Shown here piece after piece: positions 17,081-27,034 of a stretch of DNA of 36,365 nucleotides (positions are counted from its first letter, which is position 1; every line of letters starts with the position of its first letter). The translations under genes and the position numbers were made by a program. Source of the stretch: a bacterium (lineage in GTDB: Bacteria > Planctomycetota > UBA8108 > UBA1146). The notes under the pieces were generated by a model that did not search any database, was not told where the DNA came from, and worked only from the letters and a program-made list of their open reading frames with translations. Location: the NCBI GenBank assembly GCA_029976805.1, contig JAPOLY010000022.1, forward strand, positions 1 through 36,365, read 5' to 3'.

Positions 17081-19516
17081 TTACCAGCCGGACCTGCGCC
17101 CCCTGAAACCGCGTTGATCGATGGCCCCCAGCCATTCCCGCAAGCCGATATCGACGCGAAAGGTGGTGTCGTCATTCAGACCGGCATCGACGTCGAGGGC
17201 GAAGCCGAGGCGAAAAGTCCGGAAGTTTCGGCCCATTTCCCACCACTGACCGAGAACCTCTTCTCCGTCGAGATCATATTCGACGAAGAGGCCCAGATCC
17301 CAGCGGGGCGAGGCAACAAATCGACCACCTGCCAAAAGAGTTTCCTGATATTCAGGCCGGTTTCTCCACGACAATTCAAAGAGTCCCTGATCCGCCTCGA
17401 GCCAGCGCAGGCCAAAGTTTTTCCCCCGATTGACGCCCAACCCGAGGTGGTGACGACTCTCACCAAAGACGCTCCAACCTCCCGAAGCATGGAGAACCAA
17501 CTCCGAATAGAGGTCCCCCCATTCATCCCCGGAATTATCTCTTGCTGCCTCCGGATAATAGAGGGCATCGATGCGCATTTCCGCCACCGTCCGTGCACCC
17601 AATCGATAGAGACGCTCACGATCATTCGTGGATTGACGGGTCTGCAGACGATGGCCCATGGACAAGGTGACCACTTCCCGATCACCCAATCCGTCAGTCG
17701 CGTCCAGAGACAGGGGGACATCCGCCGGATCCAGAGAAGAGTCAAACAGCCCCGAGTAATCCCCTCTCAAATCCACCACATGACGTAATCCGTCGATGGC
17801 AAATGCATCACTCTTGACGTCAAAGACGCGCGAAAACCGTGTCGCTGCTTCAATCCCTGCGGACAGGATCGATCGATCCTCCTCGTCAAGATTGGAAGAG
17901 GTCCAACGAGTCCAGCGGACTCCTGCGGAAGGAATCACATTCAGCCAGCGACTGGCAACCAATGGACGCCGGATCTCACTTCGCACGTCCAGTCGACGAG
18001 TCTCCCCGCCCACCGTCGCCGAGGATTCTCCGGGCACCAGCTCCAGGTCGGCAAAAACCAGATCCGAATCGACACGCAAGCCCGCGGGCAGCTCCATGTC
18101 GAGAGCACGGAATGCCAATTCCGGTGACCGCTCGATCTGATCTTCAAAGTCTTCATAGCCCCCATCAAAACGAAGGCTGCCGACGAGGCTCTCACTCAAT
18201 TCCTGACGCACGGAGAAAAAGTTCTCGGGCCGCTTTACAGTTCTCGCTTCTGTGCGGAAAAACTCATCGACGAATCCCGCATCACTGGCCGACGACCATT
18301 CGGCATCCAGCCAGGTACTGGAAGTCACTCTGGCCTGCACGAAGGCACGGCCACGGAAACGATCCTCTTCGGTGACCGGGTCGCCGTTGCTGTCTGCAGT
18401 CGCCTCATCCCTGATCTGCCAAAAAGAACCATACCCGTAGAGATCAAGGCGATCATCCGGGTCTGCAGACCAGCGCAGGGGGTCGCGCCCCCATTCAAAA
18501 TCAAGGCCATACCCGGTTCCCCTTTTGGAGAGGGAATCGATGCGAGGGGACAGATCGATCTCGTCCTCGAATCTCTCGGGCAGCAGGAAATCACCGTTCC
18601 AACGGGTATCCACACGGGAGCCGAAGCGGGAAGAGTCAGAAATTCTCAGGTCGCGCAGGGGAAAGGAACGTCCCCAGCGACTGTCCCATTGGGTCGATGG
18701 GAAATAGGCCACTGGCCACCCCCCCAACTCGAGACGGGCTCCCTTCATCGACACCAGATGTCCTCCGGGGCCAGACTCATTGGCCCGTTGATCCACTTCT
18801 TCCCTCGGGATTGCAGAGCCGGCATTCGCGACCAACGCCCATTCCGGATCGTCAAATAAATCCGTTGTGAAGACGATGTCCGTCCCACTTACTCCACTGA
18901 AATCATCGACCTCCAACAAACGAGCTGCGATTCCCATGGAGGAAAGAGCCGCCTCTGATGAGTTCAGCTCTGAGACTCCACCCACCCATGATTCGGCCAT
19001 ACTGCGAGCTCGGCGGGGATCGTCTTTCGGAAGGGTGCGCAACATCTCCACAAGCTCGGAAGTGATGCGAATTCGGGCGTCCGTCAAAACCATGCGTCGG
19101 GCATCGACCTCATAGAAAACGGTTTCAGCCTGAAAGGTCTGCCCCGCACGGTCGAGCAAGACTCCACCCAATGCCAAAACTCTCGGGCGAATCGGTCCAT
19201 TCTCAGGATCGACACCATCGACGTAGACGCCTACCGCATCCGCTCTCAGTGAAAAGCCGCGCCCCTCGAGGAGAACATTTCCCAAAACCACCAGAGAACG
19301 ACCTCCACCGTCGGTAGAGATATCGGCTTCCAGTCGGTCATAAAAAATTCGGAGGTCTTCGTCTGTCCCCAGCAAACCCAAAGTGGTCTGGGCAGAGATG
19401 ACCGGAGCAAAGGCTGTCAGCAGAAAAAGGATCAGGGCAAGCCGAGGGAACAGGCCCGAAAGCCGGGTCAACCCGGAACCTTCGATTTGATTCACAGATG
19501 TCTCAGAGAATTGCAC
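17081..19516 (-). CDS. LptD/OstA-like outer-membrane beta-barrel protein (811 aa)
   Basis: Signal peptide, OstA-like N-terminal region (SLVVLGNVLLEGRGFSLRADAVGVYVDG...AETVFYEVDARRMVLTDARIRI), LptD-like core (GARLELGGWPVAYFPSTQWDSRWGRSFPLRDLRISDSSRFGSRVDTRWNGDFLLPER), alternating-strand barrel, C-terminal aromatic residue. Confidence 0.7.
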   Translation of the reverse strand: MQFSETSVNQIEGSGLTRLSGLFPRLALILFLLTAFAPVISAQTTLGLLGTDEDLRIFYDRLEADISTDGGGRSLVVLGNVLLEGRGFSLRADAVGVYVDGVDPENGPIRPRVLALGGVLLDRAGQTFQAETVFYEVDARRMVLTDARIRITSELVEMLRTLPKDDPRRARSMAESWVGGVSELNSSEAALSSMGIAARLLEVDDFSGVSGTDIVFTTDLFDDPEWALVANAGSAIPREEVDQRANESGPGGHLVSMKGARLELGGWPVAYFPSTQWDSRWGRSFPLRDLRISDSSRFGSRVDTRWNGDFLLPERFEDEIDLSPRIDSLSKRGTGYGLDFEWGRDPLRWSADPDDRLDLYGYGSFWQIRDEATADSNGDPVTEEDRFRGRAFVQARVTSSTWLDAEWSSASDAGFVDEFFRTEARTVKRPENFFSVRQELSESLVGSLRFDGGYEDFEDQIERSPELAFRALDMELPAGLRVDSDLVFADLELVPGESSATVGGETRRLDVRSEIRRPLVASRWLNVIPSAGVRWTRWTSSNLDEEDRSILSAGIEAATRFSRVFDVKSDAFAIDGLRHVVDLRGDYSGLFDSSLDPADVPLSLDATDGLGDREVVTLSMGHRLQTRQSTNDRERLYRLGARTVAEMRIDALYYPEAARDNSGDEWGDLYSELVLHASGGWSVFGESRHHLGLGVNRGKNFGLRWLEADQGLFELSWRNRPEYQETLLAGGRFVASPRWDLGLFVEYDLDGEEVLGQWWEMGRNFRTFRLGFALDVDAGLNDDTTFRVDIGLREWLGAIDQRGFRGRRSGW

Positions 19517-19687
19517 CGGAATCTTCCCCCATCTCCCGAGTCGAACCGGAGAGGTTCCGGCTTCCCCTGCCGGTCATGACCTCTGGACTGATGCCCTGAG
19601 ATTCACGAAACCCCTCAATACGAGACACGGTAGTCTGTCCCCGCAGGGCCATCCACAACTTCCATCAGGCCTGACCGGAAGCGGACC

Positions 19688-21514
19688 TCAGTTGCCCGCC
19701 CGAATCCGTACCTGCAACAGGAAGTTGATCAGCAGATTTTCGATGGTCGCCTCGTTGTCGGAACTGCTCTGCTCACCAAAATGGGAAAGGACATGAATGA
19801 CGCGCCCCTTCTTGACGGTGAATGTCACGGCGACCGCTCCCTCTCCGCACTCTTTTCGCAGATCTTCACTGTCGATCAGGACTTGCACCTTCTTCGAACG
19901 AATGTCCAGCGAAGGACTCTCCTTGTCGATCTTCCACTGGTGCTTGATCAGTCGAATATCGGGATCTTCGATCTCTCCGGGGGCGTCCAGATCGCTGTTG
20001 CCGACTCCGGTTTTTCCCCGGTCCCCATCGACATCTCCAGGATCGTCTTCCGAGGCGGGGTCGTACTCCGCGTCCTCGTCGTCGTCTTCATCGTCGAGTC
20101 CGTAGGCTCTCCTGCGCAAGGCATCCATATCGACAGGGGGAACGAATACGCCCCTCAGCAGAGGGTGGGAAGTCATCCCTTTTTCGGGAGAGATACCAAA
20201 GTTCCCTCCATCCAGGGCAGTGCCGGATCGGAGGAACTTGTTGAATCCCACTTCCAAAATCTCGATCAAGCACCAGTCCTCGGTAAAGAGGTAACCACCT
20301 TTTTCGACAAAACTCACAATTTTGTCGATGGCGTCCTTGTTCATTTTGAATTGAACCTCGTCATGGGCACCTTCCCCAACACAACGATGCATACGGTTAC
20401 CGGTGTATTCGCCTGGCTTGTGATTGGGGTTCTGACAAAATTTATGGATATGGCTGCAGTTGATAAAGACTGCCGCCACGCCCTTGAAACTGAAGGAGGA
20501 TTTTTCAACCTCCCCTTTCTCGATGACGGTATGAGGAATGGAGATTCGTTCGAGGACATGCTCAATGTGATCATAGTTGGTATCGAAACCGTTTTTGGCT
20601 GTGGGTCCCTTGATGACCAGCACCTTGCCCGGGGGCAAATCTTCCAAGCCCAGAAACTGTCGGGCACGCACGGGGTCGAGGGGTCTTGCCAAACCAGTGG
20701 TGGACTCGTGGTTTTCAGCCTCCTCGCGGATCACCTTGAGACCGCGACTGCGCTCCCTTTCCCACCAGCCTTGCCAGTTGATCAGACTGTTTCCCAGTTG
20801 CTGCATCGTCAGAGCTTCCATGGCAGAAATCAGCGATCTCTTCAGCTCCGTCGGTGGCCGCTTGCCGTCTTTTTCCTTGGCGCATTCACGGGCAAGAATC
20901 GGCATCAACACATCCACCGTACGGCGAACCGGAATCTCTGCAGCGATATCGACAGCCATCATTTGCATGTCGATGGGACAGTATTCCATCACCCGGCGAA
21001 TCACCCGGTTGGCATACTTGCTGCGGGTCTTCCTCAAAGCATTCAGGAGATCTCTGGCTATCGGCTTGGACTTGTACCGAACAACAAACTCACCCATCTC
21101 TGTGAAGGCGTCCGCCCCCTTGAATCCGGCAACGCCCTGGAGAAGAAACCAGTAAATGTCATCGGCGGTAGTGCGGGAGAGACTGTTGGCCGTACTGAGA
21201 ACTGCGGCGGTGGCGTTTCTGCCCGGCATTCGACCCATGGTGCGCAGGACCTCGGCCAGAGCGGATGCGTCTCCTGACATCGCCGCTTGCTGAACCAGCT
21301 TGCGCAGTTCTTTGGCAGACGGCCCTTCCTTCTCATCCCCATCTTCCAGCGAATGAGTGAAAAGTGGTGTCGTTTCTCTCGGCTCGAACTGCAATCTTTG
21401 TGTAAAACTCTGCTGGGCATCCAAAGGATGACAAACAGCACCCACAAAAAACCACAGACCAAGAAAAATCGATGCAGTGAAAAAACTTCGTGAAGAGAAA
21501 GACATCTTCTTCAT
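19688..21514 (-). CDS. HEAT-like repeat protein with DUF4159-like C-terminal region
   Basis: N-terminal signal after ATG at 21514 (MKKMSFSSRSFFTASIFLGLWFFVGAV), helical repeats, then VEKGGYLFTEDWCLIEILEVGFNKFL...GMTSHPLLRGVF, GAVAVTFTVKKGRVIHVLSHFGEQ. DUF4159 assignment is from recollection of the family. Confidence 0.6.
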   Translation of the reverse strand: MKKMSFSSRSFFTASIFLGLWFFVGAVCHPLDAQQSFTQRLQFEPRETTPLFTHSLEDGDEKEGPSAKELRKLVQQAAMSGDASALAEVLRTMGRMPGRNATAAVLSTANSLSRTTADDIYWFLLQGVAGFKGADAFTEMGEFVVRYKSKPIARDLLNALRKTRSKYANRVIRRVMEYCPIDMQMMAVDIAAEIPVRRTVDVLMPILARECAKEKDGKRPPTELKRSLISAMEALTMQQLGNSLINWQGWWERERSRGLKVIREEAENHESTTGLARPLDPVRARQFLGLEDLPPGKVLVIKGPTAKNGFDTNYDHIEHVLERISIPHTVIEKGEVEKSSFSFKGVAAVFINCSHIHKFCQNPNHKPGEYTGNRMHRCVGEGAHDEVQFKMNKDAIDKIVSFVEKGGYLFTEDWCLIEILEVGFNKFLRSGTALDGGNFGISPEKGMTSHPLLRGVFVPPVDMDALRRRAYGLDDEDDDEDAEYDPASEDDPGDVDGDRGKTGVGNSDLDAPGEIEDPDIRLIKHQWKIDKESPSLDIRSKKVQVLIDSEDLRKECGEGAVAVTFTVKKGRVIHVLSHFGEQSSSDNEATIENLLINFLLQVRIRAGN

Positions 21515-21731
21515 TCCATTCCTATCGACACTGCCTGAGCAGCGTCCGCGATTGTCGAGAAGGTCCTGGAAGAAAGGGTCAGAATGGGACGGGCTGATCC
21601 ACAATGAACTCACTTGCGCACTCTTCCGTGGGACGCCCCCATTCTAGCGAATGAAATCGGAGACGGCAGTACCTAGTCGGCAACTCGGGCGAGCCGCTGA
21701 GCAGGTCAAGACTGGACGCTATTTTCTGGGA

Positions 21732-23414
21732 TCAGGGACTTTCAGCGAGCAGTCTCAGGGCTACCTGTGAAATGATGGAATCATCCCTGAATGTCGGATC
21801 GAGCTTGTACCAGGCCAGGTTTCCGTTGCGATCCACTGCAACCATCGTCGCTCCACCCACAGGACAGTTGTACTGTCCAAAGTTGGGTGATCCGTCCTCC
21901 AGATCGAGACCGGCGGGGAACGCCAGCCCCATGCGAGCGCACTGCCCCGTCAGCTTGTCCAACTGCTCTTGAGCAGGAGCCTTGCCCTTGCTCGAAGCGA
22001 TCCAGGCCACCCGCAATCCGTCATTCCCGTGGGTCATGTACAGTTTCTGCAGGTTCTCCAGAGTTTCGAAGTAGCGAGGGTTTTCGTACGGAGCAAAAAG
22101 CATCAGCAAGACGTTCCCTTGCTCCTGGGCCGGATCAAAATTGACACCACCCATCCAGTTTTCTCCCAGTGAAATCGGCGGAGTCGGTTTTCCTGCGAAT
22201 CGAAGCAGACTTTCGAGAACCCTTTCGGTTCTCTTGGCATAAATCTGTCCGACCTGGGAAGCGGTCTGTGCATTGATCAGCTCTGTGAGGATTTCCATCT
22301 CACGGGTAAAACTGGCGGACGCCGATTTGTAGTTCCCCAGAGCAAATTCCAGGAAACCGATGGCGAAGTTCACCTCTTCGTAATAACGCTGGAAATCCTT
22401 GCGACAACGGTCACTGATCTCGACCGTCTTGTCACCGAACACCAGAGGGTCTCCCCTGTGGGCGTTCTCGATGATGCCTTCGATGGACTTCCACCAGCGC
22501 AGGCAGTCGACGAGACGACCCGCTTCCTGCAACGCCTTCGCTTTCAATCGCAAGACGTGGGGAAGAAGGTCGGAATCGGTGTGATTCTCCAGAAATACAT
22601 CCGCAGTCGCGGCAGCACCTTTGTGATCTCTATCACGGATCTGGGCATTCAGCAAAGCGGTCAAAACCACGTCGAGATCCTCAGCGTCCGGGCAGCCATC
22701 GAGGATCCGCTTGTACTCATTGATGCAACGGGGGTACTGCTGGCCATGCCAATAGGCATCCGCTTTCAGACGAATCAACTCACAGGGCGGACCGTCCTCA
22801 GCCTGAACCTTGGCCAGTTCACCATCGAGGAGCTCGTGGATCCGGTCGAAGTAACCCTGCTTCAGGGCTGCGGTCCATGCGGCCGGAGCATCCTGACCAT
22901 TTCGTTCCTTGTAGAGCCTGCCACTGTCGATGAAGTGACGATTGCAATTCATCAGGTAGATACGGCACACCGCGGGAGTCACCTTGGAAATACTTTTTCC
23001 AGAAGGGTAATTACGGAAGTAGTTTTCACCCCGTAACAGAATTTCATCGGTGAGTTTCTGGATTTCGCCGATACTCATCCCCTTGGGTTCCCGAACATCT
23101 TCGGGCATGCGCGAGACGGCATCGAGAACCCACTGCGCTTCCTTCTCTTCCTGAAGACGACGCGTCAACTCATCCTTGACGTCTGATCCATCTTGACTGG
23201 CATTCCAACCCAGTGCGGCTGCACCCTGTTGACCGATGTAGAGATGGATTCCCGCAGTCCCCATAAACAGGAAAAGTCCCAAAAGGGTTCGCAGAAAAAA
23301 TCGGGTGCGGCTCTGGTGGCTCTCCCAGGATCGATGGCTCATCGGTTCGGCAACCTCTCTGGTCATGATCGGCGAAACGGTTCGGAGGGCGCCAGAGGTC
23401 CAAAAACCTCTCAT
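21732..23414 (-). CDS. TPR protein with C-terminal thioredoxin-fold (TlpA/AhpC-like) domain lacking CxxC
   Basis: N-terminal TM (FFLRTLLGLFLFMGTAGIHLYIG), TPR-like middle, C-terminal NVLLMLFAPYENPRYFETLENLQKLYMTHGNDGLRVAWIASS...NCPVGGATMVAVDRNGNLAWYKLDP. True start may be an internal ATG (23366 or 23342). Confidence 0.65.
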   Translation of the reverse strand: MRGFWTSGALRTVSPIMTREVAEPMSHRSWESHQSRTRFFLRTLLGLFLFMGTAGIHLYIGQQGAAALGWNASQDGSDVKDELTRRLQEEKEAQWVLDAVSRMPEDVREPKGMSIGEIQKLTDEILLRGENYFRNYPSGKSISKVTPAVCRIYLMNCNRHFIDSGRLYKERNGQDAPAAWTAALKQGYFDRIHELLDGELAKVQAEDGPPCELIRLKADAYWHGQQYPRCINEYKRILDGCPDAEDLDVVLTALLNAQIRDRDHKGAAATADVFLENHTDSDLLPHVLRLKAKALQEAGRLVDCLRWWKSIEGIIENAHRGDPLVFGDKTVEISDRCRKDFQRYYEEVNFAIGFLEFALGNYKSASASFTREMEILTELINAQTASQVGQIYAKRTERVLESLLRFAGKPTPPISLGENWMGGVNFDPAQEQGNVLLMLFAPYENPRYFETLENLQKLYMTHGNDGLRVAWIASSKGKAPAQEQLDKLTGQCARMGLAFPAGLDLEDGSPNFGQYNCPVGGATMVAVDRNGNLAWYKLDPTFRDDSIISQVALRLLAESP

Positions 23415-23443
23415 GAGCCCTAATAGGAGAATATCCAGATTTG

Positions 23444-23484
23444 AAAAAAAGTGCCAATCACCCTCCCAGTACCGGCAAGGGTGA
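23444..23484 (-). terminator. Probable intrinsic terminator after the tandem-repeat giant gene
   Basis: Minus strand TCACCCT-(13 nt)-AGGGTGA, then TTGGCAC and seven T residues; U-tract is offset from the stem, so confidence is moderate. Confidence 0.45.
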
Positions 23485-23536
23485 CCTGTTCGGAAGGAAT
23501 ATTCCCGGACCTTGAGCGGTGCGGGAGAGGGTTTGC

Positions 23537-26500
23537 CTACTGGGGAAAAACCTGAAGATCGATCTCGACATCCTCAGGGGCCATGAGTTGGACCGATACG
23601 GGCGCTCCATTCGACAAGAGTCGAATCCCCAAACCGGGTGACGCGCCCCCGTCACCTGCAGGAATACCAATCGCGAATTCCCCGGTCGGGAAGGGTCCAA
23701 AACTGAAAAATCCATCCCGATTCGTCGACCGTGTCTCCTCGTACTCCTTGCCCGTTTCATCGACACCGGTACAGATCATTTTCTGACGGGTGGCGACTTC
23801 TCCATCGGTCAGGAAAACCGTTCCTTTGATATATCCGCCACGAATCAACACATATCGCTGCACTTCAGATCTCGTTGAGATCCCCACATCCACCAGTTCA
23901 CTCTTTGGCAGGTATCCAAATTTCGAGAGACGTAATCGGTGAGGCCCCTCTTCCAGACCTCCGATGGACAACTCGCCATTGGAATCGGTATCCAACCGCC
24001 TCGATGTCGGAAGGCTGACCCACTCCCCCCGGTTTCGTTGCCGATCCTTGCGAACATCCGGTCTCACCCGAACCCCGTCGAGAGGAAGACCGTTTTCATT
24101 GGTGACCTGAAGATAGATCCGCTCCCCTCTCTGAAGAGGAAATTCCACCACTTCCGGAACAGTGGGGATGGACAAGATCTGTTCCAAGGGAAGGTGATCT
24201 GGGGAAGTGATCTGGACCTTGTAGAACCCTGGCCGCAAATCGGGCGAAACGAAAACGCCTTCTTCATCCGACCTTCGGGAACGAATGCGCCGCCCCCCAC
24301 GAATCGACTGTCCGGATTCATTGACGGCAGTCACCCGGACCAAAGCATTGGAGACCGGTTCACGGGACGCGCCATCAAAGAGGTATCCCGTCAGGTCATG
24401 GGTTTTATCGACCGTGATCGTCAGGGGACTCTCACGGGGATCGACGCCTTCGACTCGCCGAAACTGATAACCATCCGCACGAACATCCACCCTGAGTGCT
24501 CCAGCAGCCAGGGACTCCACCCGAAACTCTCCACGGGAATCGGTGATCCCCTGACGCTCGGTTCTGGAGACATCCCTGATCGAGACCACCGCCCCGGCAA
24601 CCGGAATCCCTTCACACAAAACCCAACCGGAAAAGGAAATCGGTGAATCCAGGGACACTTCGACCCGGTGCTCACCATCCTTCGTGAGCTCGATCCCGGT
24701 CAAAGCAGATCCAAATCCGGACTTGGTGACTTTGACTGAAAGGTCAGAATCCCCGAGCCCGGAAAAGCGGCATTCTCCGCGCTCATCCGTCACCCCCACC
24801 TTGCGGACAAAATTCCAGCCACGATTTCGGGACAGTTCAACGGTCGCTCCCTGAACCGGTTCCCCCGAAGTGGTGACCACCACCTCAAGGCTGGCCCCCT
24901 TCGTCAATACGACATCGACCGGGATACTGCGTCCCGCTTCACCGGCAGGGATTTCTATCGGCTCGGAAGCCGTGAAATCCGGATGATCTGCGGCCAAAGT
25001 CCAGCTTCGACTGGAGACGGGCAGGTGAAACTCATAAAAGCCCTCACTGTCGGAGAAACTCTGTCGCTTCATATTGCCTGTGGGATCCCACTCGGGGCGT
25101 TCTCCCGAAGTGAATTCCAAAGCCACGCCTGCCAGAGGTGTGCCATCCGGTGCCCGAGTGATTCCGAAAATTCGAGAAGCCGGGGACAACACCAGATCGC
25201 CCATTTCCCCCAGTCCCTGTTGAAGATCGAGGACCAGCTTTTCGTGTTCAGGAGAAAAAGCGAAGAGCACCAGAGGGGTTTCCGAATCGGAGACCACCTC
25301 AGAGCAAACGGAAAAGGTCCCGTCGAGCCCCGAGACAGCGCTCGAGTACTGGTCCCGAACCTCGGATCGGGCCCTGTCGGAGACTTGCACTTTCACACCG
25401 GGGACAGGGGTACCCTGAGAATCGACAAATCGACCGGAAACCACTCCCCCATCCTCGACCACGATGACGAGGGGTTCCGCATCGACGGGTGTTTCCGTCG
25501 ATGAACGAAGAACACATGGGCTCTCCACGAGGACACGGTAGGTTCGGGGGTCGAGTGTGTCGAACTCGAATCGCCCCTCCGGGTCGGTGGGGACAGCGGG
25601 CCCACGATCGGGTCTCAACCGAACGTCCACCCCGACTACAGGATCACCGAGACGGTCCACAACCTTTCCCGAAATCCGGTGGCCTTTCAGGAGCAGCACC
25701 TCCTCAAAAAGTTCCTGTGCAGGATTGACGATCAGATCGTCGAGGCGGCGGGTCTGATAGCCGGATAGCCCTACCTTCATTTCGTAGGTTCCCGGTTTCA
25801 GATCGGTAAAGGTAAAGGTGCCATCCTCTGCGGAAACGCCCTCCACACCGGGAACAAAGTATTCGGTATTGATATTTCCATCGTAGGACAACTCGATTTC
25901 GGCACCGGCAACGACCTGATCATCGTACCCCATGACGATTCCCGAGACGGTTCCCCCCTGGATCAACTCAACCCTTTGAAGGCGGGGGTCCTCCCGAGAG
26001 GTATGGGATTCACCGGTTCCCACCCCATCCTTGCGGGCAAAGATCAGGTAGGGGATTGCGGGCAGAACCGGGAACGAGACGAGCCCCTTGGAATCGGTTC
26101 TGGCAGACACGAAGGGATCATTGAGCAGATAGAGCCAGACCTCTTCTACTGGAAGATTCAGACTGTCTGGAAGAGCGGCCCGATCGACGATTTCACCGCG
26201 AAGACCCACCCAGGCATCCGCCACCGCACGGCCGTCACTCAGTACCTGAACCGTCACCGATCGGGTCGGTTGAAGAGGGATTTCACATTCAGATTCCCAA
26301 CCGGTCCGATCTCCCAGGACTGATCGTTCAGTAGCAGGGCTCCAGATCGAATCAGGTCCGGCGGCACAAACCAGATAGGAACCGGCAGCCAATCCATCGA
26401 AGCGAAAGGAGCCATCACTCTCACAGGGTCTTCGATCGATCTCGGAGATGATCCCCCGCAATTCACGAATCAAGGGGAGATCATCCTGTAACCCAAAGTC

Positions 26501-26854
26501 TCCTTCGAGAGTCACCAGTTGTGTGGCATCGATGCGGGCCTGATCGGCAAAGCGACCGGGCCAATCGAATCGAACCAGTTTCACCATCAGATCAGCGGGG
26601 AGGGTTGAATCCCCCTCTGAGTAGACGATTCCAGAGATCACGCCCCGGCCTGCAGCAGGGATCTTGGGAGGTTCAGGGTTCTTGCCCTGATCCAGCACGA
26701 TCTCCGGCAACTCTTCCACTTCCTCGGAAATCTCCGACTGCACCGGGGCATTATCTGGAAGAACAGGGGAATCCGGGTCCCCCAAAATCATGAGCGCACC
26801 GACGATCAGGAAGACCACCAACGCCAGGGCTGTCAGCAAGACACGAGGTTGCAC
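23537..26854 (-). CDS. Membrane-anchored protein with about ten tandem carboxypeptidase-regulatory-like (beta-sandwich) domains
   Basis: N-terminal TM (VLLTALALVVFLIVGALMIL) then repeated G-x-V-x(n)-G-x-P-V-x-G-A/V-x-V units: GHRISGKVVDRLGDPVVGVDVRL, GGVVSGRFVDSQGTPVPGVKVQV, ASLEVVVTTSGEPVQGATVEL, ISFSGWVLCEGIPVAGAVVSI, etc. GTG at 26854 has GGGAG 7 nt upstream; ORF track start is 26947. Confidence 0.8.
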   Translation of the reverse strand: MQPRVLLTALALVVFLIVGALMILGDPDSPVLPDNAPVQSEISEEVEELPEIVLDQGKNPEPPKIPAAGRGVISGIVYSEGDSTLPADLMVKLVRFDWPGRFADQARIDATQLVTLEGDFGLQDDLPLIRELRGIISEIDRRPCESDGSFRFDGLAAGSYLVCAAGPDSIWSPATERSVLGDRTGWESECEIPLQPTRSVTVQVLSDGRAVADAWVGLRGEIVDRAALPDSLNLPVEEVWLYLLNDPFVSARTDSKGLVSFPVLPAIPYLIFARKDGVGTGESHTSREDPRLQRVELIQGGTVSGIVMGYDDQVVAGAEIELSYDGNINTEYFVPGVEGVSAEDGTFTFTDLKPGTYEMKVGLSGYQTRRLDDLIVNPAQELFEEVLLLKGHRISGKVVDRLGDPVVGVDVRLRPDRGPAVPTDPEGRFEFDTLDPRTYRVLVESPCVLRSSTETPVDAEPLVIVVEDGGVVSGRFVDSQGTPVPGVKVQVSDRARSEVRDQYSSAVSGLDGTFSVCSEVVSDSETPLVLFAFSPEHEKLVLDLQQGLGEMGDLVLSPASRIFGITRAPDGTPLAGVALEFTSGERPEWDPTGNMKRQSFSDSEGFYEFHLPVSSRSWTLAADHPDFTASEPIEIPAGEAGRSIPVDVVLTKGASLEVVVTTSGEPVQGATVELSRNRGWNFVRKVGVTDERGECRFSGLGDSDLSVKVTKSGFGSALTGIELTKDGEHRVEVSLDSPISFSGWVLCEGIPVAGAVVSIRDVSRTERQGITDSRGEFRVESLAAGALRVDVRADGYQFRRVEGVDPRESPLTITVDKTHDLTGYLFDGASREPVSNALVRVTAVNESGQSIRGGRRIRSRRSDEEGVFVSPDLRPGFYKVQITSPDHLPLEQILSIPTVPEVVEFPLQRGERIYLQVTNENGLPLDGVRVRPDVRKDRQRNRGEWVSLPTSRRLDTDSNGELSIGGLEEGPHRLRLSKFGYLPKSELVDVGISTRSEVQRYVLIRGGYIKGTVFLTDGEVATRQKMICTGVDETGKEYEETRSTNRDGFFSFGPFPTGEFAIGIPAGDGGASPGLGIRLLSNGAPVSVQLMAPEDVEIDLQVFPQ

Positions 26855-27034
26855 TCTTTCACTCCCGACTGTCCCTGAAGAGTCTCTGTCACCGAAATTC
26901 CATTGTCCACTGATGGACGAATGACCCGGAGGTGCAGTTCCAACCACCCCTCACATGAACATCATCGTAAAAGTTCGGGTCTTCGATTGCGACCCTTCTT
27001 CAAGCCCCTCGAGCTCAACGTGGAGGATTCATTG

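Noticed and set aside
19525-19575. T-arm-like motif (CTCCGGTTCGACTCGGGAG on the minus strand) suggesting a tRNA
   Set aside because: T-stem does not pair fully and no matching acceptor, D or anticodon arms could be found.
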